64,000 nucleotides of DNA from Misgurnus anguillicaudatus (Eukaryota; Chordata; Actinopteri; Cypriniformes; Cobitidae). A program made the translations under genes and the position numbers. This document shows positions 35,253-46,632 of the stretch, one piece after another. The first letter of the stretch is position 1. Every line of letters starts with the position of its first letter. The notes below the pieces were generated by a model that was given only the letters and a program-made list of their open reading frames with translations, searched no databases and was not told the origin of the DNA. The DNA lies in the NCBI RefSeq assembly GCF_027580225.2, contig NC_073342.2, positions 18,736,501-18,800,500 of the forward strand. Direction: 5' to 3'.

Positions 35253-36200
35253 TTAAAGGGGACATTTCACAATCTTTTTAAAGATGTTAAATAAATCTTT
35301 AGTGTCCCCAGAGTGCATATGTGAAGTTCTAGCTCAAAATACAATTTAGATAATTTATTATATCATGTTAAAATTGCCACTTTGTAGGTGTGAGCAAAAA
35401 TGTGCCATTTCTTGGGTGTCCTGTTAAATGCAAATGAACTGATCTCTGCTTTAAATAGTAGTTGCATGATTGGAATTGTGTAGATTAAGGGGCGGTATTG
35501 TCCCCTTCTGACATCACAAGGGGAGCCATATTTCAATGACCTATTTTTTCATGCTTGCAGAGAATGGTTTACCATGGTGTTCACATTTTCTATATTGATA
35601 CAAGCACTGGGGACCCATTTTAGCACTTCAACCAGTCCCTCCAGAAAAACGGGATTATGTGATCGCATGATTCAATGCATAATCAGCCAAAGTCCGCATA
35701 TTTATGTGGGGACCCCATTTTTTCAAATACATCACACTTTTGCAGCATAAATTGCAGATTTCTGTGCACAAAATAATCGGGGCTTGCATGATTTTATAAT
35801 CCCCGCATTTTCGTATCAAAAATCACATATCTTAGCAGAAAGTTGAAAAATGTTGCATTTACTTCACACAAGCGTAGCCATGTCCCCTGTTGCCATTGGA
35901 AAGTGATGACGTGACGTGATTATGTGACATAAACATCATTGAAAAGCTGCAAAATCTGCAAACAGTTTTTGCAAGTTCCCACATTTTTGCGTTCACGCAT
36001 TTTTTGCAAGCTCCGGCAATTTCATAGCTTAAAATTGCATAAATATCCCGCATATTCCATCACATTATTTAAGAAAACAGAATTTTTGCACGCAACGATC
36101 AAAAAAATACGACAAAACGTTTTGAAAATACGTCTTAGGTTTTTCTAGAAGGACTGTTAAACATGAAAAAAGTCAGATTTTCCTGATATGTCCCCTTTAA
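35253..36200 (+). mobile_element. TTAA MITE, AGGGGACAT family, interrupted
   Basis: TTAA lies at 35253-35256 and 36197-36200. The left end is AGGGGACATTTCACAATC and the right end is CCTGATATGTCCCCT. The interior is closely related to 18339-18769 until 35632, is broken by the element at 35633-36156, and resumes with TTAAACATGAAAAAAGTCAG. Confidence 0.88.
35633..36156. mobile_element. Innermost element, CAGTCCCTCCAGAAAAAC ends, 524 bp
   Basis: The left end CAGTCCCTCCAGAAAAAC and right end GTTTTTCTAGAAGGACTG are inverted repeats matching at about 16 of 18 positions. Flanks TTCAAC and TTAAAC may be a diverged duplication, but the host sequence is itself similar there, so the TSD length is uncertain. 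CAG ends suggest hAT. No coding sequence. Confidence 0.78.
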
Positions 36201-36228
36201 AAAATTAAGTGCAACAAAGCACAGTGTA

Positions 36229-36340
36229 CGCAGATGACATCAACCGAAAAGGAAAGTTGCACTAAATAATTATTTTATGAATATGCATTAAGAAGTAAAC
36301 TGTTTCCATTTTGCTTGTATCAATTTATCAGATATCAGCA
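36229..36340. other. No recognisable feature
   Basis: Short AT-rich spacer. Confidence 0.5.
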
Positions 36341-36493
36341 AGAAACATTACATTTAGATTTTTACATTTCTATGCATTTTCCAAAGTCACTTACAGTACT
36401 TTCAAGCTATACATTTTTTATCAATGTGCGTGTGCTCCTGACATGGAACCCTTGACCTCGAGCACAATTCTCTACAACTGGGCTACAGTAACA
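36341..36493 (-). repeat. tRNA-derived SINE, minus strand
   Basis: Read on the minus strand it has a tRNA-like head (GTAGCCCAGTTGTAGAGAA), a box-B-like GGTCAAGGGTTCCATG and the tail CTGTAAGTGACTTTGGAAAATGC. The 156-codon plus-strand frame at 36311-36781 runs through it and is not a gene. Confidence 0.72.
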
Positions 36494-36775
36494 CGCCACA
36501 ATGAGCACAGCAATGGTTGCTTCGATTTCATGCCAACTTTTTATGGCTTAACAGTTAAAATATTGTTATTCACTCAAGCATCTTTAGTAGCAGATGTGTT
36601 GCCTTCTAAAAAAACAATCCGGTTATATTTCCTGTCAACACGTGTGCAGGTGTATAAACTCCCATATACAGCATTAATATTCAATATAGCAAATATGAAA
36701 AAAAACAATGCATTTAGTGAGAAAATTAAACAGTTACTACCAGGTGGCAAAAGCAACCTAATACATGGGCAATTA

Positions 36776-36870
36776 ATATAATATAATATAATATAATATA
36801 ATATAATATAATATAATATAATATAATAATTAATATAGCCTAATATAATATAATAATATATAATATAATT
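36776..36870 (+). repeat. (ATATA)n satellite tract
   Basis: About ten perfect TATAA units (to about 36830), followed by degenerate units. Confidence 0.93.
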
Positions 36871-37101
36871 AAAAATGAAAAATACATTATTTTATCAAGT
36901 AAAATATTTAATTTGTTTGTAAAGCAATAATGTAAAACAAACAAACATGTAAATAAATATTGATATTTTCATTTCTTACTTTATTCAATAAAAATGCAAT
37001 TACTTTTCCATGGCTAGTAAAAAATATTTATGGCTGCTACAGTCTAAATTCACATGTTGGGCTATAAATAAACGTATGCTGGGTTGTTTTTAAAGTCTAA
37101 A
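36871..37101. other. No recognisable feature
   Basis: AT-rich spacer. Confidence 0.5.
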
Positions 37102-37524
37102 TTATAGTTATGCGTAAGGTCTATGCCATAGGTTATTCGTAGCCTCTGCGTAGATCTGTGTAGCCTGACGTGCACCTCGCCAAATTTTTTACAGCGCGTC
37201 AGTTCTACGCGGACCGCAAGTGATGCGTTTGCTCCACTAGAACCCCTCCCGTCAGGTAAAAAAACTGCATCATAGGTATTTCCGTTTGCGACGGTGAGAA
37301 CAAAGATAGACCAACTGGAGGAGTCAGTTTGTGGGTAAACTTGCCAAGCTGATTCTTCATTGACGGTCGCGCTGCTACTGTGGTAACACGCGTGGATACT
37401 ACCTACCAGTGGTCTGCATGTGTGTTTGCATTTCGACGCAGACGACGACGCAAAAGTATAAATGATAACCGACGCATAACCTACACCATCGCGGCTACGC
37501 CGTAGGACGTACGCACAACTATAA
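37102..37524. mobile_element. CpG-rich MITE with TTATAGTT ends
   Basis: The left end TTATAGTTATGCGTAAGG is inverted at the right as CGTACGCACAACTATAA. The interior is CpG-rich (GACGCAGACGACGACGC, CGCGGCTACGCCGTAGGACG). The style suggests PIF/Harbinger, but the TSD could not be separated from the terminus. Confidence 0.65.
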
Positions 37525-40042
37525 CGAGCCCTTTACTCACACATTGTTTTAGCATTGCATTGAAACAACCCAGCATTGGTTTATTTAATAACCCAACATG
37601 TGTTCTGTCCAATGTGAGTTACTTTTTAACCAGTCACTACATGGTAATCCCTGCTGTCATATCTAATATTGTCTGCTTGTCTGCAGTGGTCACAATAGAA
37701 GTACATCAAAGCAGACACCTTGAGCCACGCACAAAGCCCAAGCATCCATCAACAATCCCAGAATTCCTCTGTCCCGCCTTCTACTCCTCACGGCTAACGA
37801 AGAATAGTACGTTCCAAAGAGCAGGAACCTGCTCCCTAATCTGCTCTAAATCTAACTGGGCCGCATTTATCTGGCTTTTGTTGCCAGTGCTTAGACTGCT
37901 GAATGGTGCTGGGTCACAAGGGTAAGACGTCTGTTCCTGCTCGAGCACAGGGGGGTAGAGAAAGCACGGCGGGCTCACCGGCCTGATATTTTTAGAGGAG
38001 CAGGGACCCCCCTCTGCCCTCCCTTTTCCTTTTCCTCTTCTCCAAAACCCAAATAAAGTATGTGATGGATGAGCGAACAGAGGCGACACCCCCCATCAAT
38101 CAGACTGAGTCGAACCCCCTCACGGCCTCTGGAGAAACCCTCCACATCACACACATGCACGGCGCTCTCCTCGCGGCCCGACGTATCCCGAAACAAAATT
38201 ATGTACAATTGCCATAACCCAGACAGGAAGGGGAGCGGGCAGGAGAAAAGAAAGAAGAAAGAAGGGGGAAAAGATTTTGGATGAGAAAAAACACGCTAAC
38301 AAATGGTCCTGGTTAGTAGCGGTAGAACAGAGGGGTCCTATGAGTCTTCAGGCCGTGGGGCGACCAAACTCCCCTTTATGTATGGGGGTGTGTGTCTCCG
38401 TGTACGTGCACACACACCAAGTACAAGGAGGCAAATTCCAAGAAGGTGGCGTAATCAGGAGAAAGGCAACTGGTGCAGTAACAACATACCTCTCGCTGAG
38501 GAACCAAGACACTAAGATATGCAAAAAAAAAGGGTATTTGCAAGGAAAAGCGGAAAATATAATCATCTCAGGCCTGCACGGTAAAAGGGGGTTTCCCCGA
38601 GTAGACGAATACAATAACGAAAAAAGTTCTCACCCGCCGCACAAACGCACAAGCAAACCTCTAACCATCGGCATATGTGCGAAAAAAAACGGCATTAGGT
38701 CATCATCAACAATAACAACAGCGAACAACAACAAACAAACCCCCAGCACATCCGAAGCCGGAAAGCTTTTCCATGCGAGGGCTTTACGGAGCAGGCGGAG
38801 GTGCCCGCTGGAAAACTATTTCCAACTGTTTCCACACCTCCCTGTCATCCAAACTGCGGGGCTATTATAAACCGCAGAGAACAGAAGAGGGATTGAATGA
38901 TGAAAATAGATGGACTTAAGGTGAACCCAACAAAAAGTGAATGAAGTACAATGGCGGTTCAGGTGTGCCAAGTGCGCCCTGCCAGGCTCAAAGGTTGACA
39001 TCCCGGTGACAGCGGGTAGCGACTTCATAAGGAATCCGTGCCTAGAGCTTACTAGAGGTCAGGTGTTGTTAAAGCATAGATAAGGTTGTGATCATGCTTC
39101 TCACTATATAGTTTGTGATACAGCAAATTTTGTCTTTTCTTATTGGCTGGGATGTTTCAATCTCATTCCAACTCCCTGATACAACTGAAAGGTTGTAAGT
39201 TTGACTCTTGCGATCAACATTACATCCTTAAACATTCAAACCAAAGCTACCCAGAGGAGTTGCCAAGATGGCTGCAGACCTATCTTATTAAAAGGACTTT
39301 GATGTATTTTGATGATGTCTTATGTTATGTACACTATACCTAGCACCCACCCTATAATATGTGGTGCCCTAGAAAATCAAGGTGACAACAGAAGCAGGCG
39401 TTTTCTGTGAATGCTACGACAACGTTAAAGATGTCTAACATCTGTAAACATTTTGCATTTGAAGTGAAACATTCCTCCAGAAGGCCCTCTGCACTTCTGC
39501 AGGCATCCTCTCGTTTCCATGTGATATTTGTCCCCAACTGAGCTCCAGATACAGCAGGAGCTGCAAACTTTCCCAAGAATACCATCCGACCACATGCCGC
39601 TCACTCTCTTTCTTTGTTCACCTCTACAGTATCTCTCTCGCCCTGTTCACGCTGTCCTCTGACGGGAACCAGCCCAGCTCGGCGTCCCCTGGAACACAAC
39701 TCCAGTAGCAACGTTTACGATTTGTTTCGTTGTTGTCAAGTGACTATTTGCATTTCCCGTAGGAACCACCCTATTCATTTTTGTTACTCATGCTGGTCCA
39801 AACCTGTCATTCTTTTACAATGAGATGTTATGATTGGTTTTACGGAAAGCTGGGAGCGTTAGGTTTGACAATCGACTGATCATGTGTGATTTGATGTATT
39901 TTTAACTTGAACTTGAATTCAATGTTTGATTGTAATTTTTAATGAATATTTGTCTTTGAAATTATGCTCTGCCCTAAAGAAAACCATTATGGTGACCTCC
40001 CTCCACTAGAAGGCAGCATGCAAAACCTGCTAGTCTTTTCCT
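37525..40042. other. Repeat-poor interval with the longest open frame of the window
   Basis: The stretch at 37730-38870 is GC-richer. A 197-codon plus-strand frame (38277-38870) is lysine-, asparagine- and threonine-rich and has no recognisable domain, signal peptide or membrane segment. I do not call it a gene. The rest shows no termini or microsatellites. Confidence 0.45.
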
Positions 40043-40484
40043 TTAACTGGCGCAACCCTTTTTGAGTGGGGGGTGAAAAGGTGATGTACACCTTCAAATC
40101 AGTATAAAGCCTAATTTTGGTCTTGTTTTAAAGAAGACACTTTAAAGTTTTTACAGAAGTGTCTGGAGGTGAAAATATATTTTTTATAGCAGTTTACATT
40201 TATTTGTAATACATAAAAAATGCAATATCGTATTATTTTTAATACATAAAATTATCAAAAAACTGAGGTTTGTGTTGGTTTGCCGAGAGGTTTGCTGCAT
40301 ATTTTTGTCACAAATGAATAAATTACAGTTACTGCATTATTATTACTGCTAAAGGGTTTTAAAATATAAAAACTGCATTCTTAGATCTTTCCAACCATAT
40401 ATAGTTTGTCGTGATAGATTAACATTAACATGAAAAATATTGAATTAAATGTAGGTGTCCCGCTCACAAAACAGCGCCAGTTAA
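40043..40484. mobile_element. Element with TTAACTGGCGC ends
   Basis: The left end TTAACTGGCGCAACCC is inverted at the right as ACAGCGCCAGTTAA; GAGTGGGG (left) and CCCGCTC (right) also pair loosely. The interior is AT-rich and non-coding. The TSD is not certain. Confidence 0.6.
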
Positions 40485-41352
40485 CGGGTTAAGAATACCT
40501 TAACGATGTATTCTGTCTACAGTAAAATGTTAATGCGAATAAAAATTACAAAAAATATCTGTAACTGTAGCGCAATGAATTTTTTATGTTACTGACAAAC
40601 ATTTTTTTTATTTTGACTTTATATAAAATTAATATATTAGCCCATATTTTTCCAGTTGGTCCAAAATACCACCAGTTATTTAGATTAACCACCAAAAAAG
40701 TAATTTGCAATTTCATATGCATTTAAATTCAAATGCATTTTATATTTATTATATATTATTTTCTGTTATTTATCAGACAATATGTATTCAGATATTTACT
40801 TCTAATTTGCAATAACAGTTTATACAAATCTAAACTAATATTATGATTAATAATAGTTTATAAAAGTTAACTTATATAACTAATAAAAGTTATAGATAAT
40901 AAAAATATTATAAATAATATTAATAACTTATAAAAGTTATAAGCAATAGTGTACAATGTGCATACTGTGCAACATTTACTCTATTTTTTTTTATTTACAC
41001 AGCTCATTGAAATCCTTCATTCTGATTGGCCAGTCGCAAAATTTGCATGTTTATTCCTAGATAACAGTCGCTCAAAACTAATAACACACGATAACCCGAA
41101 TGCTGCAAATCATTTTGACAAATACAGTTTAATATTACACAAAATTTTTAAATTAAATATTTATTTTATAACATATATGACATTATATTTACAAATGATT
41201 AAACCAAATAATATATGTCACAATTAAACGTCTTATCTTAAAACCGAAAGTAAACGTGTTTTCCTCACGAAAAAAGTCAAAAATGAGCAAATAAAATATT
41301 TCTAATCAATATTTAATGTTCCCCTTACTTATAAAATAGCCATTTAATAAGC
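40485..41352. other. AT-rich interval, nothing recognised
   Basis: Very AT-rich with many short TAATA/ATTAT motifs; frames up to 92 codons without domains. It may belong to a larger element with the hairpin to its right. Confidence 0.45.
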
Positions 41353-41473
41353 AGGATAATGTACAGGCAGCCGGTTGTGATGGCGAAAAAGCCCCATCGC
41401 TTCGCGTCGGATCAGGATCACACAGTAAGGGCTTATTTCTGCAATAACAACCGGCTGCCTATACATCATTCCT
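41353..41473. repeat. 121-bp hairpin (fold-back sequence)
   Basis: AGGATAATGTACAGGCAGCC plus GGTTGT (41353-41378) is inverted as ACAACCGGCTGCCT followed by ATACATCATTCCT (41447-41473), with three or four mismatches. Pairing continues inward (GCGAAAAAGCCCC against GGGCTTATTTCTGC), giving arms of about 45 bp. From memory it resembles the end of a fish DNA repeat. Confidence 0.75.
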
Positions 41474-41755
41474 TAATTTATTCTAAAGGCAAATTATTCT
41501 TGCAGTTTGTTAAAACACATCTGTGTCAGCCAGCTATAGTGTGTGACATCAGTGACAAATTTCATTTAGCAAAATTTGCAAAAAAAAAAAACGTTTAATA
41601 CATCACAGAAAACAAAATGTTTTTGTTGGCAGGGCATGAAAACGTGCACGATTACCCAATGTAAGATTTAGTGACACACATCGCTGGCCCTAAACCGTCT
41701 CTGCGGTATTGAGCCCTAAGATGCAATAAACATCTTATTGCAGTGTTCCTGTATA
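41474..41755. other. No recognisable feature
   Basis: Short spacer; a poly-A run at 41579-41591. Confidence 0.5.
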
Positions 41756-41880
41756 GCTCAGTGGTACAGCATTGTGTTTGCAGCGCAAAGGTCATGGGTT
41801 CGAAAAAAACCTGGAGAGCTTGTAATGCACTGTAAGTCACTTTGGATAAATGCGTGTGCCAAATGCATAAATATATAAAC
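41756..41880 (+). repeat. tRNA-derived SINE
   Basis: The tRNA-like head TATAGCTCAGTGGTACAGC (box A), box B GGGTTCGAAAAAAACC and tail GTAAGTCACTTTGGATAAAT then GCCAAATGCATAAAT are all visible. The best-preserved head among the SINE copies here. Confidence 0.82.
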
Positions 41881-43203
41881 AGGAATTTAACTAATTTGAA
41901 CAAAAAGAGAATCTCTATAACACTAAAAAACAAACAGTGAAGCACAGTGCACACAGGAAGTCCCTATATCTGTAGTGATGCAGACATTGAACTGTTGAAT
42001 GTGTGGGTGTGCATGCCAACACCCATGGTTGTGTACACCTACCGCTCTAAAGCATATTTTTAGCCTCTTCTAATTAAGAGAGTTTGATCATGTGGGTGTT
42101 GCGGTGAGTTGTTTATGTTGTTGTTATATCTCACGGATCACGCTTTACGTCTTGCTATCTGATGGCCCGTCGATATTGGCATTGTAGATCACATGAGGGA
42201 ATATGCGGTTTTAGAGCAATTTCTCACTGGCTTTAAGCTCTTCTGGGAAAACAGACTTTAAAGGGACTCTCACATACCTCGAGACGGTATGAGAGAAGAA
42301 CTGACAGTAATATAAAAACAAGAACTGAAGTTTCTCATAACAGCGTGAATTCCCCTCATATCATTACAAGACTTGTGGTGTATGAGAGACAAAGTGATCA
42401 GATTTTCTGACACATTTCTATACTTTATTGCTTTTGGAAAAAGAAATGACAAACGACTGAGAAAAGAATCAACACATAGCGAGATTTAGGTACCAGCTAT
42501 GAATGGGAGAGATCGCAACTGTCAATATGGCCGCTCTTCCAGTATAAAGAGCCAATCGTGAACTGTTAAATCCTCTGTGGGTGGGGCTCTGTACAGACTT
42601 GGTACCATTCAAAGAGCTGTAAAGAAGATTGGCAAGTACTTCCCGCATGCGCAGTATCTGACAGGAGGGGTTGCAAATAAGGTGGCGCGGTGACGCGACT
42701 TCCTAAAAAGACTTTGGTGTCGGGGCCATAAATAACAGCTTAAGGAATAATGATGGGGAGGTTCAAAGCTCATTTAGGGAATCTCTCTATTGTCAGCAGG
42801 GAATCCACCTGTCCGCTGAATGAAGTCGAAAGGTATCCAGTGAAACTTTCTCATCAGACAGAAATTCTTGAATGTTCTTTGTCCATTGTCAGCACGGTGT
42901 GACATCACAATGCTCGCTGAAAGCACCACTGTACTTTTGTGATGTGCGGTTCTTAAAATGTCAGCCAAGTATGAAGCAAATATCACCTCTGAATATTAAA
43001 GGTCATGGCCAATGGGTTCTGTGTTACATAAAACAGAGTGTTACTTTATAACTTACACTGTAATATTTTATGATGATTTGATTGTTCTGTAGATTTATGA
43101 AACGGGACATTTAGTTGTATAACAGCTGCATCTGACGGCATATTTACATACAGTATACTGTACCTACACAACCTACACAAATACAGAATGGAACGGTGCT
43201 TTA
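41881..43203. other. Mostly unrecognised; possible repeat start at 42262
   Basis: TTAA (42258-42261) followed by AGGGACTCTCACATACC looks like a MITE left end, but no partner end was found. The region at 42510-42720, including GTCAATATGGCCGCTCTTCC, may be part of a dispersed repeat. Confidence 0.35.
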
Positions 43204-43672
43204 TACACTCTCACAAAAGTTGTAACCGAGGTGGTACCTTTGCAAAAAGTACACTTTTGTACCCAAAAGCAGGGCTTTGAACCAGATTTTTTCCCAGTTG
43301 GTTCGTTCCGAATAGAAACAGTATTTTAACGTTTCCGGTTTTCGGTTCAACCCTAAAATTGACGTTCCTGAACCGGTTAGAACAAAAAAATAAAAGTTGC
43401 CTAACCGGTTAATACCGTTCCATGTCAGCTGTGGGACATACAAATAAGTAGGTTGATCATTAGGACATTAAACTTAAATATATTACTCTACATAATTTGC
43501 CTTAAGTCTCTATCTTGTCATCAAACATTAAAAAATGCTACATTAAGTGGCATAACCGTAATTCTGACATGCCTACACTTGTTGAGTGCACTTAAACACG
43601 GAGACGGAGGACGAATTCCAAAAGGCGTTTCGGCAAAAAGATGCAGCATAAACATAAAGTGAAAATGACGTT

Positions 43673-43939
43673 GTTTTTGTTTACATCATATATGTGTGTG
43701 AACTGTGTATAATAATTATGTATATATAAATATGCACACATGCATGTATAATTTTAAGAAAAAAAAATATATTTATATATTAAGTATTAATATTTATATA
43801 TAATATAAATTATACATAAATATACAAATGTATATACACATGTAAACATTGCTTAAATATATACATGCATGTGTGTGCATTTAACTATACAAAGTTATTA
43901 TATACAGTACACACACACATATATGATGTAAACAAAAAC
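43673..43939. repeat. 267-bp AT-rich palindrome
   Basis: GTTTTTGTTTACATCATATA at the left is exactly inverted at the right (TATATGATGTAAACAAAAAC), and imperfect pairing runs almost to the centre near 43806. ATTAATCGCGATTAATTG follows at about 43966-43983. This is the core of a palindromic repeat that is widespread in fish (from memory). Arms contain CACACATGCATGTATA and TATATACATGCATGTGTG. Confidence 0.88.
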
Positions 43940-44153
43940 TTTTATTCTGCTATAGATTAATCGCGATTAATTGATATGCATCCCTACTTTCAACCTATTT
44001 GAATTTGCGTATTAATCTGTGAATCGCAAGCGAGCCAAACTGTTGGTCGTGATCTGTACATATCAACTGTGATCCGTTACACCACTAATAAGTATTAAAA
44101 AATAAACATCTTGAGATACTTGGTAGATATTTACATCTTATGATTGAGCATTA

Positions 44154-44588
44154 GGCTGCGTTCACACGGTACCATAATGCGGTTGTCAAACCCGTATTTA
44201 AGTCCTTAAGACGGTTCCATTCACACGCAGTTCGGTTATTTACGGGTTTGACAACCGCATTCTATAACCGACCTCACACCTGCAACTTTTCGGGTTTCAC
44301 AACCGTATTTACAGAGACGCTGTGGCGTGTGAACGGAATCGCACTGGACAACCAGTTGTCTGTCACGTCATTTACTGCTCTAACGTTGCAGTGCATGAAA
44401 ATGACTGCAAACTACGCAGCAGAATTGCTCCATAAGGTTAACTAGCATACGGGTTTGAGGTCGGTTGCTCGTTCATACAGGCAGTGTTCTATTTGTGTCT
44501 TTAATTTGCTGTGTGAACACACTTCCAGACTCACACCTGTAAGTAAATACGGTTGTCACTCCCGAAATTTTGTCGTGTGAACGCACCC
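44154..44588. mobile_element. MITE with GCTGCGTTCACAC ends
   Basis: The left end GGCTGCGTTCACACGG and right end TCGTGTGAACGCACCC are inverted. Inside the left end a perfect 21-bp inverted repeat (44176-44196 and 44241-44261, core GCGGTTGTCAAACCCGTA) forms a subterminal hairpin. Further GACAACCG/CGGTTGTC motifs recur. No transposase. Confidence 0.72.
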
Positions 44589-45184
44589 ATAGAGACTTGG
44601 GCTTGAGTGATCTACTTGCTGGTGGCAAGCTTCTCATTTCTCCGATGAGTCAACGACGACCCAAAGTGAACTTCACCGAGTATATCTTGCCGAAGAACGA
44701 AAAAAATAACGCTATTAACCGGTTACCATTATTTTAAATAAACAATTCTGTTCCGGAGCATATATTTTTTGAAAGTTTCTGGTTTCGTTTCTGTTCCTTG
44801 CAAAACATCAAAAGTTTCTGGTTTTCGCTCCATGAAGCGGTTCAAAGCCGTGCCTAAAGGTGCATATTGGTACCTCAAAGGTTCACATTGGTCCCTTAAA
44901 GTTACCTATTGGTACTAAAATGGTATTTATACACAACCTTTTTAAAAGGTGCTGTCCCAGTGACAACTTTTGTAACTTATTCTGACAGTGTATGTAGTAT
45001 TAAAAGGCCGCCCCATATTCCTGTTGGAGTCCCCATTCGGTCACTGGGCAACTGCTGGTTAAAGCACAGCAGAGAGCTAACAGATGGACAAACTGACTAC
45101 AGCCGGTTTAAGACTAAAGTGGTTAGACAAAGAGGCATGTGACATGACAACATAACAACAGCACAGACACATGAGTGGTAAAAT

Positions 45185-45186
<2 letters not shown>

Positions 45187-45238
<52 letters not shown>
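45187..45238 (+). repeat. (CA)26 microsatellite
   Basis: Uninterrupted dinucleotide run of about 52 bp. Confidence 0.97.
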
Positions 45239-45240
<2 letters not shown>

Positions 45241-46241
45241 GTCAGTCAATAAGCAGGTCTTTAAATAGGTTTTCAATTCAGAATTCCCCTAAAATTTCAG
45301 CCCCCAGGCAAATAAACACAGAGAAGGAAGTTAAAAACCAAATTGAAATAGACACAAAATAACTATTTGCATTCGCTTGCACGCCTGTTGAGCACTGCGC
45401 TATAGAGAAACCAGCAGTAACTGCGGCTCTCCAACAAAAATATGTCAGAAATGATTAAGGATTAATTGCGCTATGCTATAAAGCACTAAAGCTTTCAACA
45501 GAAATCAATTTGTGAAAAATAATGGAGATCTTGAAATTGTGCAGCTGTTCATTTAGGGAAACTGGCGAGTTAAAACTAGCGTTTTCCTTCTGTTTTTGGA
45601 TCCGTCTACCTGAACTCAAACAGAACCTGCTTGTATCTTAAATGTCCATCTATGTATGACTTCATTTTTAAATTGAAATTCATTCAAATGCTTCCAACCT
45701 TTCGGCTGGAACTATGCTATCAGGTTGGCGATCTATACGTTTCTTTATTTCCCTTTTTGATAATTGCAGGAATGTCTGGAATTGTTATCGCTAATGCAAG
45801 GCTACCCGGTAATCCAGTTGACCGTGGCTCATGCATATCTGCGTCCTTTTTGGTAGTTGACCAATAGGGGTTACTTTTTTGCCAATACGATATTGAGAAT
45901 GCAGTGTGGTCGATATAACCAAAATGTAATTACATTTAAAGAGAGAAACAAAATGAGAGAAAACTTTGGTTAAACTACATAAAAATTTCTTGTGGATAAT
46001 ATTTATAAACATACCTTTTTTAAGGACTTGAGAAATATTTATAATATATCCATATTTACTGTAGATATGACACCTCACGGTACAGTTTCAATAAGAATTT
46101 GCTGCACACCAAAGTGTTGTTGTGTGTAACATAACAATATTATTCACATTAAAAAGTGAATAATAATTGGTCTGTCAAGTCTTTGGCTTTACATCAAAGT
46201 GTCTTTTCGTTTAAAAAAAATGATCTGCCGATCCCGATAAT
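45239..46241. other. Mostly unrecognised; probable hAT internal sequence at its right end
   Basis: GATCTGCCGATCCCGATAAT just before the MITE at 46242, and CAGTCGATATATCGGCCACTG just after it, look like parts of one CCGATATATCGG-type hAT split by the MITE. Nothing else recognised. Confidence 0.4.
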
Positions 46242-46569
46242 TTAAAGGGACAGTTCACCCAAAAATGAAAAATCTGTCTTCATTTTCTCACTCTCATGTT
46301 GTTACAAGCCTGTATACATTTTTTTGTTTTGATAAACACGAAGAAAGATATTTTAAAGTAATGTTTGTCACCAAACCGATCATGAGCCACATTTACTTCC
46401 ATAGTAGGAAAAAAATACTATGGAAGTAAATGGGGTCCACAAACGGTTCATTTCTCAAAATATCTTCCTTTGTGTTCATCAGAAGAAAGAAATGTATGCG
46501 GATTTGAAACAACATGACAGTGAGTAAATGATGACAGAATTTTCATTTTTGGGTGAACTTTCCCTTTAA
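46242..46569. mobile_element. AGGGATAGTTCACCC-family MITE, 320 bp
   Basis: TTAA lies at 46242-46245 and 46566-46569. The ends AGGGACAGTTCACCCAAAAA and TTTTTGGGTGAACTTTCCCT are inverted. The centre forms a hairpin (TTTACTTCCATAGTAGG against CTATGGAAGTAAA). No coding sequence. Confidence 0.92.
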
Positions 46570-46632
46570 ATATTACAAATATCAGTCGATATATCGGCCA
46601 CTGCAATAAATGGGTCTGCAAGGAGTGCAAAA

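Larger units (their letters stand above)
35049..36228. mobile_element. TACACTGT-ended element hosting nested MITEs
   Basis: The left end TACACTGTAAAAAAATCCC, followed by GTTGCACTTCAATTTTTAAG, is inverted at the right as AAAAATTAAGTGCAAC followed by ACAGTGTA. The element is interrupted by the TTAA MITE at 35253-36200. Its own TSD is not clear. Confidence 0.7.
43262..44860. mobile_element. hAT-like element, 1583 bp, nested and itself host
   Basis: The element spans 43270-44852, with left end CAGGGCTTTGAACC and right end GGTTCAAAGCCGTG. The flanking octamers CCCAAAAG (43262-43269) and CCTAAAGG (44853-44860) agree at 6 of 8 positions, so the TSD is diverged. AACCGGTT motifs recur near both ends. 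It carries the palindrome at 43673 and the CGTTCACAC element at 44154. Confidence 0.75.
43204..44992. mobile_element. GTACC-type outer element hosting a hAT
   Basis: The left end TACACTCTCACAAAAGTTGT and right end CTGACAGTGTA, preceded by ACAACTTTTGTAAC, are imperfect inverted repeats. Repeated GGTACC/TTGGTACC units lie on both sides of the hAT at 43270-44852. With the hAT removed, a short MITE related to 19490-19620 remains. Confidence 0.68.

Noticed and set aside
36311..36781. 156-codon open frame as a gene
   Set aside because: It runs through a reverse-oriented SINE and into a TATAA satellite; composition follows the repeats.
36776..36830. CRISPR-like array
   Set aside because: It is a simple (TATAA)n satellite without spacers; nothing in the window suggests a prokaryotic source.
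37560..37925. 121-codon frame as a gene
   Set aside because: No recognisable domain and no support beyond the absence of stops.
38277..38870. 197-codon frame as a protein-coding gene
   Set aside because: No domain, biased composition, no visible splice or promoter context; kept only as an observation.
41756..41830. Functional tRNA gene
   Set aside because: Box A and B are present but the sequence does not fold as a tRNA and is followed by the SINE tail.
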